A stretch of 64,000 nucleotides of DNA from Ecdyonurus torrentis (lineage: Eukaryota; Arthropoda; Insecta; Ephemeroptera; Heptageniidae), in contig OX439131.1 in NCBI GenBank assembly GCA_949318235.1, forward strand, positions 33,642,930 through 33,706,929, read 5' to 3'. The notes below the pieces were generated by a model. That model was not told the DNA's origin and did not search any database. It saw only the letters and a program-made list of their open reading frames with translations. Position 1 is the first letter of the stretch. Each line of letters opens with the position of its first letter. Of the stretch, positions 48,839 to 61,732 are shown one piece after another. The position numbers and the translations under genes were made by a program.

Positions 48839-51461
48839 GGGTTCGGACCCGGATCCGGACCCGGGTCCGGCCAAAACCCTATATTTTGGAAGGGTCTTTC
48901 GGACCCGGGTCCGCGGACCCGAAAAAAAAATTAACGGGTCCGGACCCGGCTCCGCGGACCCGAGAAAAAAATTGACGGGTCCGGACCCGGCTCCGCGGAC
49001 CCGAAAAAAAAATTGACGGGTCCGGACCCGGCTCCGCAGACCCGAACTTTTAAAAAAAAGGGTCCGAAAACCCGGACCCGACTTTGAAAAAAAATGACTA
49101 ATGAAAAAATAAATGACATAATGTTGATCAGAACAAACACATTAAATAAAAAAATGACTCGTGTTGTAAATCAAAATTGAAATTTTGACTATTAATATAT
49201 TTTTATTACTATTGTTTTAAATATTATGTCTGACTAAATGCTTGTGATATTAGCTATTATAGATTTGTGTGCATAGAATATGACTGACAAGCTGATTTTA
49301 AGCAGAAATAAATAACACTTTGTTAAAGCCCTTGTCAACTTACTTTTTTATCATTTAAAATACTAGACTGATTATTACCATACCTTATTATCCATGAACT
49401 AGACACCATCACGTTGATTTTGTATTTATTTTCGTTTATTTTACTTTTTGCGGTTCTATCACGTATCTGACATCACACTGTACCACCGCCAATCACAGTC
49501 ACCGCTTTGGTCACGTCATAAATTTAAGCCCCTCCCTCAAGTTCTTTACCCCTATCACGGCCCCATCGGTAATTTGTGACGTCAGATACGTGATATAACC
49601 GCAAAAAGTAAAATAAATGAAAATAGATACAAAATTAACGTGATGGTGTCTAATTCATGGATAATAAGGTATGGTAATTATCAGTCTAGTATTCTAAATG
49701 ATAGAAAAGTAAGTTGACAAGGGCTTTAAGTGGAAACAAAAATCAATAAAGCATATTATACTGAAAAAAATATTTATTTGTTATTCTATCTAAAAAAAAG
49801 TGTGTATTCTTTTTTAGATTCACAATATCTCAAATTAATTTTAAAGTTAATTTTACAAATTTATATAATAACCTCGGACCCGGACCCGGACCCATATGAA
49901 GATTTTGATCGGGTCCGGAGCCGGGACCCGGACCCGAAAAAAAAATTGACGGGTCCGGACCCGGCTCCGCGGACCCGAAAAAAAATTTAAAGGGTCCGGA
50001 CCCGGCTCCGCGGACCGGACAATTTTTTTCAGGTCCCGGACCCGGGTCCGCGGACCCGATAATTTTTGTGACGGGTCCGAACCCCTGATATATATAATAT
50101 ATATATATAGGCCTATATATATATTGTTATAATTTTTGAATAAAAATAATAATTGGAATATTTTATTAAAAAAATATATATCAGTTCTTCCAAATAGAGA
50201 TGTCTGTTAGAATTTTTTGCCATGCGACTATGAGCTCTATGAAAAGAACAGGTAAGATTCAAGGTCGCATCAACGACATTTCTATCCAGAAGACCTGATA
50301 TTTTATATATTTTGTTGTAATTTTGCCTATGATTTTTGTTATTTTGTGAAATAGATTTATCATTAGAAGTGATTGAAGAACATGAAAAGTGGTATCAAGA
50401 CTTTGAGGATTTAAAAGTTAAGCATAAAAATGCACTAGAAGCATGGAAAACTGACAAGATAAAGTCAGAGATGAGAAGAAGAGCTAGTCGAGACATTGAG
50501 AGCAAAATGTCAACTAATTTGGAATCAATAGAAAATAGTAAAGTTAAGGCTGAAATAAAGGAATGGAAGGTGAGATATTATTTAGCTGAATATCAATTAG
50601 ATTTTAATGTTCAGAATAATGAATTTCATAAATATTTATATTCACCATTTATAGAAGCAAAGACAGCTCCGGGAAGAAGCAATAGCAAAAGCAGAAAGAG
50701 AAAAACGAGATGCAGAAGAAATGAGAAGAGCTATGGAAATAAAAAAGAAGGTAAAATACATAAAGGGAATAAGGTCCATATTTTAAATGATTATTTTATC
50801 TTATAGATTTTAACATTTTTCAAGGTTCACATGCGTGCTGCAGTTCTAGCATTCCGTGAACAGAAAGCTCTTGAGCAACGAGAGAGACTACAACAGGAGA
50901 AGCACAGAAAACAGGAGGAAAGAGAAGAAAAAGCCGCACAAGCAAAAAAGTTAATTAGAACTTTTAGGTGAGATTAATAAACAGTTACTAAGTTTTAACC
51001 ATTGAACTTCCTGTAACATGTTCATACAGAGGAATAATACAAAAGAGGGGAGGGGTTGTATAGTACTGAATTAATTTTTGTACTGTAGAAAGCTGGATAA
51101 GATATACCTAGAGAAAAAGAAGTTGCTACGAGAAAGACTTTCAGCCACTTCAAGTGTGTTACCCAAGGTAGCCATGAGTGTGGAAGTTGCCAGGGACCCT
51201 GTGAGGGTACTCAAGCACACCAAGGTGTGGCAAGCTCATTGTACGACCAAATCGAACTCTGTCAAGTCTATTATTCATATACGCAATATGCCACATCTGT
51301 AAGTACCAAGTAAAGCATATCAATGAATATTAATAAAAAGAAAAACTATAAAAATGTATGTAATCACTTTTTGGTCAGTTCCAAGAGAGAATCTGAACTA
51401 AACAACTACCAGTAAAATACTCATTATTTTGTAGCTAAATGCTGGAAATATGATCTAACAA

Positions 51462-51533
<72 letters not shown>

Positions 51534-51619
51534 GTGTGTGTGTATAAATTTTTAACAAGCACTTAAAGCAATTTGATTGTTTCAGAGCTGTACCTGAATG
51601 GAGAAGAGGTATTGTTTAA
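47085..51619 (+). CDS. CCDC112: Coiled-coil domain-containing protein 112, ten exons
   Basis: Exons are 47085-47251, 47605-47708, 47786-47861, 48308-48476, 48544-48694, 50355-50569, 50655-50750, 50825-50967, 51089-51298 and 51586-51619, encoding 454 residues (about 446 in human). The family is a centriolar-satellite protein linked to cilium formation. Diagnostic blocks are FEKFVEKHGGLTGGWEEQDH (exon 5), the split EEHEKWYQDF (exon 6), a long K/E/R-rich coiled coil (exons 6-9, for example REEAIAKAEREKRDAEE), RDPVRVLKHTKVWQ (exon 9-10 region) and the C-terminus HIRNMPHLAVPEWRRGIV. The last junction falls inside PHL|AVPEW. Phases agree at all nine junctions. Intron 3 is largely a MITE, and intron 5 a GC-rich hAT-like element. 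Confidence 0.94.
47874..48241. mobile_element. MITE with 9-bp target duplication, copy 2, in CCDC112 intron 3
   Basis: Terminal repeats CAATGTCACTTACATATGTC and (in inverse) CAATGTCCCTTGCATGTCTTCC are flanked by the 9-bp direct repeat ATAAAAGCT (47865-47873 and 48242-48250). Same family as 46544-46874, in the same orientation. The insertion point is 12 nt into the intron. The duplicated target includes bases just after the donor GTA, which itself remains intact. Confidence 0.92.
48836..50087. mobile_element. hAT-like element built of GC-rich tandem units, CCDC112 intron 5
   Basis: Termini CAGGGGTTCGGACCCG and CGGGTCCGAACCCCTG are perfect inverted repeats set in (AT)n flanks. Next to each end lie tandem units of about 42 bp containing GGGTCCGGACCCGGCTCCGC, then GGACCCG and an A run. 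An open frame here is an artefact of this array. The AT-rich centre is interrupted by the TTAA MITE at 49323-49729. No transposase is encoded. The CAGGGG start and (AT) flanks fit hAT. Confidence 0.8.
49323..49729. mobile_element. TTAA-flanked foldback MITE, copy 2
   Basis: Same element as 11313-11714: begins TTAAAGCCCTTGTCAACTTAC, ends with the inverse, about 407 bp. The unpaired centre is inverted relative to copy 1 (CAAGTTCTTTACCCCTATCA here). It lies nested inside the GC-rich hAT-like element at 48836-50087, so it is the younger of the two. Confidence 0.9.
51467..51531. repeat. (CT)n microsatellite in last CCDC112 intron
   Basis: About 65 bases of CT repeats, followed by a short TG run. 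It lies roughly 55 bases upstream of the final coding exon, on the side of the polypyrimidine tract. Confidence 0.95.
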
Positions 51620-52259
51620 CTTTAAATTATTGCAATCCACGTCTGGTCACGCTACAAGCTATCGTTTCTTTTTTCTTGCTTTCAAATATTGGATAGTATG
51701 GTAATTAAATACTACAAATAATGATGATAAATAAAACATTATAATAAGGAGAGCACTTTTATTTGTATTATGTTCCTACTAATATTTGGTCATAACAAGT
51801 AAGAAGGCAGACACAATGAAGTTTGAAAAATTGCACAGTTACTGTGCACTTATGGACATCAAAAATTTTACAAATGGAAAAAGTGGAAGGCACTCTCACT
51901 GGCAAACTTAAAATTATTATTACTTTTTTGTGTAACAAAAAACATCAAAATACTTTACATGCTAACTTCCTTATATTTATTGCTAAAAATTGTTCTACTT
52001 AAGCCAAACAACAAAACATAACACATCCCAAAATACAAATTGGGGTATATTGATGAATTAACAAAGGAGAGTATTTAGAATGATTGGATGAATGGTGTAT
52101 GAGATGGCACAACTACTTCACTTTCTTCAGTAAGGTTTCTTCACCACACTAATGATACCATAACCTAAATTTTTAGAAGCACTGGTGCCCTCTGCTAGAT
52201 TTTTGTAAATTTCTCTAAACAGATGGGTTGGGAGATCTTCATTATTTTGTCTTGAAAAG

Positions 52260-52335
<76 letters not shown>

Positions 52336-52534
52336 TCGATCTTCTTGCGTCAAGATGAAGCTACTACACTTTACAAATTTCTGAAGAATGAACGATCTAC
52401 GCTTTACAAATTTGCGGCTACCTACCTGTTGTATATAGCAGAAGCTTCAGGTAGCCACGAGTTTGTAAAGTGTAGATCGTTCATTCATTGGAAATTTGTA
52501 AAGTGTAGTACTGTAGCTTCATCTTGACGCGAGA

Positions 52535-52599
<65 letters not shown>

Positions 52600-52749
52600 G
52601 CAGTTTTTTTAAACTTACTGCATTTAGTGTGAAGGGATGGTGAGACCAACTGAAGCATGGATGCAATTGATTATTGCAGTTTAATTTCGATGTTGCATCA
52701 CAGTCAAAGCTTGCAGTTGGTATGAAGTGGAGTAGGAGAGATGTGAGGA
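51620..52749. other. Convergent spacer CCDC112 / NCLN
   Basis: 3' regions of two convergent genes. It holds (AT)n tracts at 52262-52332 and 52542-52596 on either side of a foldback (52333-52541). No gene was recognised. Confidence 0.55.
52333..52541. repeat. Foldback inserted in an (AT)n tract
   Basis: ATCTTCTTGCGTCAAGATGA at the left is mirrored by TCATCTTGACGCGAGAAGAT at the right. Inside, CTACACTTTACAAATTTC and AACGATCTACGCTTTACAAA recur in inverse. The left end reads TATCGATCTTCTTGCG, close to the ATCGAT family at 20837 and 55501. (AT)n lies on both sides. Confidence 0.75.
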
Positions 52750-55700
52750 CTAGTAACTCTTGGTCTTAGAATTGGAGGAGGAAGCCGTGACAAATCTTGA
52801 CACGACCCCATACAACCAAGGAAATTGCTGAAACAAATAACATAGAGTAAATATCAATAATAGTAATTATAATAAAAAGGAAATATATAAATAAATAAAA
52901 TAAACAAACTACACTAGAAAACTGATCCTGTGATCATATCTGTTTATGCATTAGAGAATTTTCATGTCTTATTAATTTTCAATTAACATGCGCTAATCTT
53001 TTTTTTTTTTTCTTCATCCGAATTTATTAAGTACATTGCAAAGTTATTATTTTTTTGCAATTAATATTAGTTACACTTAAATTCTAAATGAGACTAAACT
53101 GTGGTATATGGAGAGTGAGTTCTTAAAATTAACAACTTTGTCAACTTAAGAAAGGCCTAATTTAGGTCACAGAGATAGCAACAGTAAATATGTCAGTATT
53201 ATGTGCACATTACATGACTTTGTATCATATGTTTTAAAACCTCATTCAATAATAATAATACATAACTAAACTTACCTGAATGACCAAATATACTGCCCCA
53301 AGGTAGGCCACAATGGCAATAGTTAGGAAGAGATCAAACACAGCAGGCTTTACACTGTAAAAGAAAATAGTTTTGAATTAGCATTACAGGATATAAACTT
53401 TATAAGTCAGTAAATAGGGAATTTATCTGACCTATACACATTGACGATAGCCTTAGTAACATCATAGAATACAAATTCAGGCTCTCGCTTATCTGGTACC
53501 AAATTAGTCACTTTCACATCCTTCAAGTACCTACAAGAAGTACAACAATTAGAAATAATGCATAAGTACATATATAGAAATTAAAAATTGAGGTTAATTA
53601 CCTAGTCATAATAATTTGTAAATTAGAGACTAGAGGGTTTTGTTTGGTAGCCAGAATCTGTGCAGCTCTGGGCTGAGAAGTCAGGAAGTTTAAAACTCCA
53701 TCAAGGGAGGTAGAGTCAATATCCTGGAAAAATACAATAAAATTGGTTTGACTTGAACATTGAAATACACTGAAATGTTAACTTACAAGATTTTCTGAGA
53801 AGACCTCCTCGCTTGATACATTGTAGATATATCTTGCCAGTGACTCTGCTATTACTCTAGCATTACGTGAGAGTCGCGTGGTGTCTACCTTATTGTCCAA
53901 GATTGAACCTCGAGATAATTCCTGGTGGCTCTGTCAAGTAACAAAAGAATAACAATAATAATAGATCATAAATTGTAGTATTGTCAAGAATTACAAAAGC
54001 ATTGCCAATAAAAATAACCATTTATTCATAAAATTCAATAAGAAAAACTTATTAAAAGTTCACACAAAAATAAAAGTCCCAAAGTAATGTTTATTAATGC
54101 TCTTGTTGGAATCTAGGAATTAGTACTAGCATTAATGTCATCATATATCTAATTACCTATCCTATAACCACTTAAAACACACGTGAACAATATTTCGTAG
54201 CTTCATTAAGGATAATTAGTATGTATTGTATGTTGTTACCTTGAGTGCCGAGAGGGTGAAAGCTGGTAGACGTCTAATGCTGTGACGTTCATGCTCCCAT
54301 GCCAACATCTCATCAGCCAAATTTATCTTCTTATGAACAACATCCACTCTCATATTGGTGTATAAATTCTCACTCACTTCTTTCAGCTCCTATAATTAAT
54401 ACTGGAGTTTAAACCCATGTGCAAGTTTATAATTGGAAACTATCTTGGACATTTTAATTTGCTATAATCAGGTGTAGATCCAGCCCAAAATTTTAAAAGG
54501 GACAATTTCCTATATTGCAATGATGTGATAATCTTGAGGGGCAGCAGGTGATAACACATGTAATGAATTTTGACCTTTTTTGGGGGGAAGGAGGGGGGGG
54601 GGGTGGATCCACCCTGGCTATAATTGAAACTTGCAAGTTAATACGCACATGATAGAACTTTGCTCCTGCAGTGCCTTCTTTAGGTGGCTTTGAGACATGA
54701 AGATACAGATCACTAGATGCAGATAAAGAATCCAAACACAGTACAAATGCAGCCTCCTAAATAAAAATATAATAGCTTTAGTCTTTAAGTTTTAAAATAA
54801 GCTTTTTTATATTTTACTGAAATAAAAGCCTAAGTTTTACCTGCAGAAGAGATCCCTCTAAACTATCCAGTTGGTCTTCAAGCCACTTCTTGCTGCCCTG
54901 GTAGTTAAGCTTGCCAGCCCCAGATAGCAGGAACAGTAGGTTGACTCGGCCATGAGTACGAGGAGAAGAGTAGAGTTGAGAGAAGAGACGAGCGAGCTCC
55001 AACAACACAGATACACCAGATCCATTGGAGTCAGCACCAAATGCTAGTTCCTAAATTCAGAAAACATTGCCATTTTATTCATGTAATAATAATGTTAATC
55101 GACATACAAATTGAAGCCTAACTTAGAAAATATTTATAAAAATAGAGTACAGTACAATAGTTAAAAAATATTTTAGTCGCTTGTTTATTTCTTATAAGTT
55201 TTTACTTACAGGTGCAATACCAAAACTGTCATAATGAGCAACAATGGCAATGGTCGGTAGTTTATCTTCTATTCCGTACCCAGACAGTTTGCCCTAGAAA
55301 AAAAAAATCAGAATTATAAAATGAAATTAATAAATTCATTAAAATTTGTACTAACCTGCACATTAGCAACAGTAACATCAGTACGAGCAACAGCTTGGTT
55401 TGAGTTGACAACAATCTGGTAGCCATTTGCAGAAACAGAGTTCATCATTGCTAGAAAAAGTTGAAAATAAATAAATATACAATACAATGTACAGCACAGT
55501 ATATCGATGTTGTTGTGAACAAAATGTCTATCTCGTATTTTGTCATGCGAAGCAATAAAAAATGTCAATCTTGTTTTTTGTCACGCAAAGCAAAATGTGT
55601 AACTCGAGCGCCATCTACATTACGTTTGGGATAGAGATAAACTTTTTGCTTCACGTGATAAAAAACACGATACAGTAGACATTTTTGCTCGCAACAACAT

Positions 55701-56995
55701 CGATATGTTAAAAGGAGGCAACTTTTGATGTTTAAATGCTAGGTACACCTCTGGACGAAAGTTTCTGAATGAGGCTGCGACAGCCGCTGCATTTTCTCAT
55801 AAAGATAGCATAATGTGGTTGCACGTTGCCTACACAAATTGTTCGGAAACTTTTGTCCATGTGCTTGGTTAAGTACTATTTATAAATAAATAAATACAGT
55901 ATTAAAGAAGAAAAATTGACGGAAACAAAAAGATAGTGCAACGAATCTTACTTTCCAGTGCAGAGGCTCCAGTTTTGCGATCAGTTGTCTGAGTGCTGGA
56001 TACATCATAAAGCATGTCCTGAAGCTCTGGAGTCCACGATGCAAAGTACACAGGAATGGGCACCTCTTGTGTCAGCATCAAATCTTCTAGCTCCATAGTA
56101 AACTGAGCATATATGAATAATTGTAATGTTTGCTCATAGACAAGAGATTATTGTTTTATTATTAAATTTTCTATTAATAACTGCAGTTGTTAAGCACATG
56201 AACATGCTAATGGTCTAGAAAAGTGTGTATATATACCTGTTTTTGCTCTATGGAGAGGTTAGAAAAGTCAGCTGGCAATACAACAAGCAGAGCGCCTGCC
56301 TTTTCCGTGATGTCTCGGAACTGCTCGATGGACAAGTCCTGAAGTCTGGTGATAACACAGTGGCGAGAAGTACTCCATGTGTTTAGTGAGCGAGCTTCGA
56401 TGTTAATTGGAGCGCTTCGGCAGCCTGAAATTGAAATAGAGATTATAAATATAATAAAGTTTTAATCATATCATAAGCTTAGTGGAACTATAAACTGAAA
56501 TGTGTATGTAAAAATTATTATGCAAGACGATTATACTTTATAGGTAATATATTGACTTGAACAGGAAGCTCATTGAATATGTAATTGAATTATAATTTAT
56601 ACATATCCATATATACATGAGAAGTTGCGTGAATCCCGTGTGTGTAGGGAAGCAATACTAAGAGGAGGGGCTTTCATGCGACTTCTCTCTTGCTTGACTA
56701 GGTATCACACTAATTAAATTAAATGTGTCATTGTAGGACTTCTACTAAATATACCGAAATGAATGTAAGAACTTCCAAAATATGTATAATTACGTTAAAT
56801 TGAAATTAAATTATAATTACCATGAGGAATTCCATGTAAATCGAACTGTTGCATTCGATAAACTGGAAATTCATGCGATGCGGCTACCGGGTTAGCTGGA
56901 GAAATAATTATAAATATTGGTAGAGCTATTATTAAATAATATGGAAAATAGCCCTTAAATAATTCTGCAATGCCATCAACTTCTTCAAACCACAT
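52750..56995 (-). CDS. NCLN: Nicalin (ER translocon-associated BOS complex subunit), 13 exons
   Basis: Minus-strand exons in transcript order: 56821-56995, 56237-56424, 55952-56102, 55356-55450, 55210-55293, 54841-55050, 54649-54756, 54240-54389, 53787-53930, 53602-53723, 53432-53530, 53276-53354 and 52750-52827, encoding 560 residues (563 in human). Nicalin is an ER membrane protein that works with NOMO and TMEM147 near the ribosome-translocon. It has an M28-aminopeptidase-like fold without a working metal site. MWFEEVDGIAELF precedes a hydrophobic signal anchor (YYLIIALPIFIIISP), followed by EFPVYRMQQFDLHG. The peptidase-like core shows TIAIVAHYDSFGIAP, GADSNGSGVSVLLELARLF and LNYQGSKKWLEDQL. 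The C-terminal membrane span is AVFDLFLTIAIVAYLGAVYL. The donor of exon 7 is GTGCGT at 54648; the alternative 4 nt further gives a frameshift. Confidence 0.95.
54469..54616. mobile_element. Small hAT element with 8-bp target duplication in an NCLN intron
   Basis: Ends CAGGTGTAGATCCAGCCC and GGGTGGATCCACCCTG are imperfect inverted repeats, flanked by the exact 8-bp repeat GCTATAAT (54461-54468 and 54617-54624). Length is 148 bp. It sits 24 nt beyond the NCLN exon 7 donor region. Non-coding. Confidence 0.92.
55501..55706. repeat. ATCGAT-family foldback, diverged copy, in NCLN intron 3
   Basis: Termini ATATCGATGTTGTTG and CAACAACATCGATAT. The arms carry TATCTCGTATTTTGTC and GCAAAATG-type units like those of the copy at 20837-21064, with more differences between arms. 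Older than that copy by this measure. Confidence 0.75.
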
Positions 56996-57442
56996 GTCTG
57001 TTCGATTTTTAAAGAAAATGCAAAAAATATTGTTTTTTTCTGTCTTCTCAGAAATAACACCACACCGCAAACTGCACCCGATCGAGCAGACGACTTGCCG
57101 GATGCGAAATACGTTTGGCATTTGTTTCCAATCCAATCGCTCGGGAGTGCTCGGGAGGCTCGGGACGCGGGAAGGCCGAAGAGTTACGAAACTTTTTGCA
57201 GCTCGTACGTGGCTCGTGCCAGCTCGTGCACTGCTGATATAATTCAATCTTCATTGGAAATTGCAAAGAATAACAAATTAAAGGTGTAAATAATAGAAAA
57301 ATTAATGAGTTATTAAAGAATACGTAAACAACATATAAACACGAGTCGTTAAATTAAATAAATCGATGTTTTGCACCAAACATTAAATATTATGTATTTT
57401 ATATTGTTTCCTTTATATTATATCTATCGCATCAAGATCGAT

Positions 57443-57526
<84 letters not shown>

Positions 57527-57872
57527 TATGTTGCATATTATATTATATTTATTTACAATATTAAGTTTTGTTGGTCTTTTATTGCGTATAATGCGTGGGT
57601 ATGTGTTATTTCAAGTTTTGAAAATAAAATTTTACTATCATAATCACATTATTCATATTTTACTGTCGTTATTTTTAAAACAAGTTACGTCTATTTAGTT
57701 CGTAAGGCTCGTACATAATGATAGCGTTATCGGTCACAATATATATGTTACAGCCTCGCTGTGGATCGGGAAGACTGGACAACTTTGATAAGGAGCAAAC
57801 TTCCTCTGTGTGTGTGAGTGTGTGTGTTACTGTAGCATAAAGATAGTTTCTTTTACTCATCAGAAGAGTGCC
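56996..57872. promoter_or_regulatory. Divergent spacer NCLN / FAMeT-receptor gene
   Basis: The spacer between the two opposing start codons. The NCLN side (56996-57250) is comparatively GC-rich and presumably holds its promoter and 5' UTR. (CT)n at 57443-57474 and (AT)n at 57478-57522 follow. No additional exon was identified. Open frames on both strands near 56970-57290 lack family similarity. Confidence 0.4.
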
Positions 57873-60800
57873 ATGGGTTTCACGAGCATTTTTATTTCCG
57901 TAATAGGAACCCACATTTTTGCAGCAGCTGCACTTCGGATGCCTGCATCTAGTGAGCATATCATTCAAATTTCAAACTAAAATGATTACGGTGAAAATAT
58001 TTGTTTTTTAAGAATAAATTATTTTTAATTAAACAAAAATTAAATAGCATGATATGTAATTTGTAACTTTTGATGTTGGGTATATGTCTCTGTTTTTATT
58101 GTTTATTATTTTAATTACATTTATTATTAATATGATAAGGTTTCCTGTTAATTTTGTGCACGTGATTTCTCACACACATTAAAAATTAGTTGGAAGGTGG
58201 AGAACGAAACCTATAAATACAGTACATATTAATTTATATTGAATTCATTAAAATATACGTTAATATTATACAATATAAGTGTATAATATATATATTATAT
58301 ACACTTATATACACACACTTTTATTTTCAGATGTGGCGATCAACTCGACGTCGGGGGTAACTCTCTCTCCCAGCTTATCACCCTATGAACCAAATGTAAG
58401 CACCACCAGTCGTGACACGCAATGCAAGGTAACATTTACCGTAGGCTACGGATACCGCCGCTTATTCCCCTGGGCTGATTCATTAGTTGAGAAAAAAAAA
58501 AACGGCAACTCTCCATCCAGCGCAACACTCAATTTTCGCGTAAGGGCCTTCAGTGATGCACACATCTTGCTGTCACCAGGATCCTATCCTGCTGACAAAG
58601 AACCAGTTTATGAGGTAATTCGAACATATTCTTAAAATTTTACATTATAATGCTATATTATATATATTTGGTGAAATCCATTTCACACCATATAATGACT
58701 TTAAATAAATGAGTAGTTGAATTTCCAATTGGTATCTGGATGAACAAAACTACATTATATCAATTTTTTAACTCGGATCCTAGGAGTTGAATACTGTATA
58801 AGCTTATATAGTATTAATTTTCTCTCTTTTCCTATTACCTATTAGGTAAGTCTCAATAGCTTAATTGTTTTCGCAGCAAAAATCTAATCGACAGCAACAA
58901 TTGAACAATCTATAAAACCGCATGAATCAAAAATTACAAACAATATATTATTATTGATTTTGTCCAACACTGTCATGATATCGAGAGAGAGAGAGAAAAA
59001 AAAAAAAAAAAACTGCGCAAGCACATATTTCTAAATAAGCTATAAAAGATAACAATAAAAAAAAAATAAAACTGTAATATTTTTTTATAACCTTTGCTGC
59101 TACCTTTCATATAATATTAGAATAGTAATAATATAAAAAGAATCATGGAGGAGCTGGGATTTGAACCCAGGACTTTCAGCATGCGAAGCAGACACTCTAC
59201 CACTGAGTTACACCCCCGTGTTAAAACTATGATGATCATTAGCCTAATTTTTCATTAAAATGTTATAAAAATGGCAATATTGCTAATCATGATGCTTAAA
59301 TATTAATTTTTTGAAATATTTGTATGATATTTTTTTAGTACTATACTTATTATAATTATATAGGCTTGTTCAATAAATCGAAATAAAACCATACATTTAA
59401 ATGAAATTGTTAATATATATATATAACAATTCAACGGTTATTTAATGATTTATTTTTATATTACCTAAGATTTATTTCATCGTCTAATATAATATATATA
59501 AAAAATCCTTTTTTTTTTTTAAACATGCAATAAGATAAGGGAAATAAGTTCTGAAATCAGAATTCTTCAGCTTTAAAAAAAAAAATAATAATAATAGTCT
59601 AGTTTAAATTGTTTGTAGCATTTTAAAATTTTCTTACTTTAATTTGAAAGATTGTAATCGGTGGAGGTAAGAACACTTTTTCGGATATTCGAAGAATGCG
59701 CCGAGGCCAAACGAAAGCTAGTATGACTACCAGAGAAATTTTATCATCTTACGAGCTTCGAGGTTTCTGGATTCGCCTCTCCAGTGATGGTACCATTGAA
59801 GTAGGTCGCGAGGGTGACGACACTGCGTTTGTCGGTTGGCAAGACCCAGACCCTCTGCCTGTGAGGTATTTTGGCTTCTGCACGTGGACTGGCACCGTAG
59901 GCAAATGGGAGTACGATTGCCCTAGCAATGCAACGAGCAATCAGGAACACATAGAGCAAGGTAAGGGATTCTCAACAAACGTAGACAAAGTGTGATTGAG
60001 GTTGATTTATGAGTATGTTTACAAGAGTTTAGCAATATGAATATAATATATTTTTTTCTTCGCTAATTTTAACTGATAAAACCTGAAGATGAATCCAAGA
60101 TGACATTTACTCAACGTTTGAGGCGAGATCTGCTAACTAATTACGATCCTCTTGTACGACCCACGTCGAGTAATGACAAGGCTATCACGGTTTATTTGCA
60201 TCTCGCGTGCCAGCACATCAGTCTTGTGAGTTAGGTGGATATTACATTATTATATGAAGTGATCTCCCTTGGCATATGTTAAAATATGAACATAATTCTT
60301 TTGTCTTCTCATTTTAGGATGACAACAAAGGTGTTATCACCGTGTTTGGAACTATGTCAATGGCAAGTATAAAATTTATTTTATATTCAATTATTAATAA
60401 AGTATAAGAATATTAAAATTAGAAAGGAAAAACAAACAAACTATGATTTAAGCGTTTATTATATGTATATATGATATATGGATAATACATAGAAATAATA
60501 TAATAAATATAGGTTAATTAAAAAAAAATTACATTTTATGCGTTGATAACGTAATTTAAAAAAATGTTTATCCCATTGCGAATGGAGGTACAGCATTTGT
60601 AGCTAAATAATACGTGCCAGAAGTAGCACTGGAAAAGAAAAAAAAAATTATCAGTTGGATTTGTTATACAAATATATATCTAAAAAAAAAAAAAAAAAAA
60701 TACAACAAAACAAATATTGCTGCTTTAGTTTATACCTGGAAGGTACATGCTCTCCCATGGGATGTGCCTCATTATTGTCACATAATCCAGCCCTAAAACT

Positions 60801-61688
60801 TTGGAAATCCTCACACATTACAGATCGGAAGTTCTGAGACATAATCGATTCATGGAAGAATTCGTGTGACCGAGAATGACTACAGGAGCCTGTAATGAAA
60901 ATTTGAAAATTTCAATATACAATTTTTCTTTTTGGCAGGCTTCGAAGTTAATTATATTATATATATATATAAATATATATATATGCCTTTGTCTTTTTAT
61001 GAATTTTAATTAATTTACCATATTTTTATACTACAAATGTAATAGCAAATGTTGGTTGGTCGTTGGTCATTTATCTTTATTTTATATATTAAATACCTGA
61101 AATATCAATTCCACAGCCAGGTTGGGAGGGTTCTCCATTATTAGGGTAAAAATCTATGTGTCCGTTTGGAAGCCAGAATGCCAGTGATCCTCCGCAAGCA
61201 TGAATTACATCAACAAACACTGCATCTGAGGGATCTAGACAATCAGCAAAATCTCCATATTCGTATAGAGGAAGTGCAGGGTCCATTCCTGTGATCCTGC
61301 CGAGTGTCAGTCCTCCTACTTGGAGCCTGATGCCAGCATGACCACACAAATGTGCACCCAAGCTGTGGCCAGAACAGTGGAAAGTGAGAGGATCAGCTCC
61401 TAGAGATTGCAAGTACTCCATAAATTGTCCAGTATATTCACCCACAGGCTGAGTTCTCTGCTTAGCATTGTCATAGAAAGGACCTTGAGCTGGACGTTCC
61501 CAGTTGATGAGAATCACGTTGTAATCACCAGCGGAGAGATAAGCTAAGGAAGAATGCGAAGCAAATTAATTTACAATAATTGCTGTAATTGCACGAGTAT
61601 TATAACATGCATATCTTCAAATATTTTGAAAGGAAAATTAATTTTAATAAGAATTGTCACTGCTGGTCCATAAAAAAGTATACCTATG

Positions 61689-61732
<44 letters not shown>

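Noticed and set aside
49730..49990. Open frame rich in DPDPD and GPDPAPRTR
   Set aside because: It is a translation of the GC-rich 42-bp tandem units of a transposon.
56970..57289. Open frames on both strands in the NCLN upstream region
   Set aside because: They overlap the NCLN 5' region, have no recognisable family and start outside good context; likely chance frames in a GC-richer promoter.
57840..57862. CTGATGAGTAAAAGAAAC on the minus strand, hammerhead-like
   Set aside because: It has the CTGATGA and GAAA words, but no stem II can form between them and no paired stem I or GTC follows. It lies just upstream of the receptor start codon.
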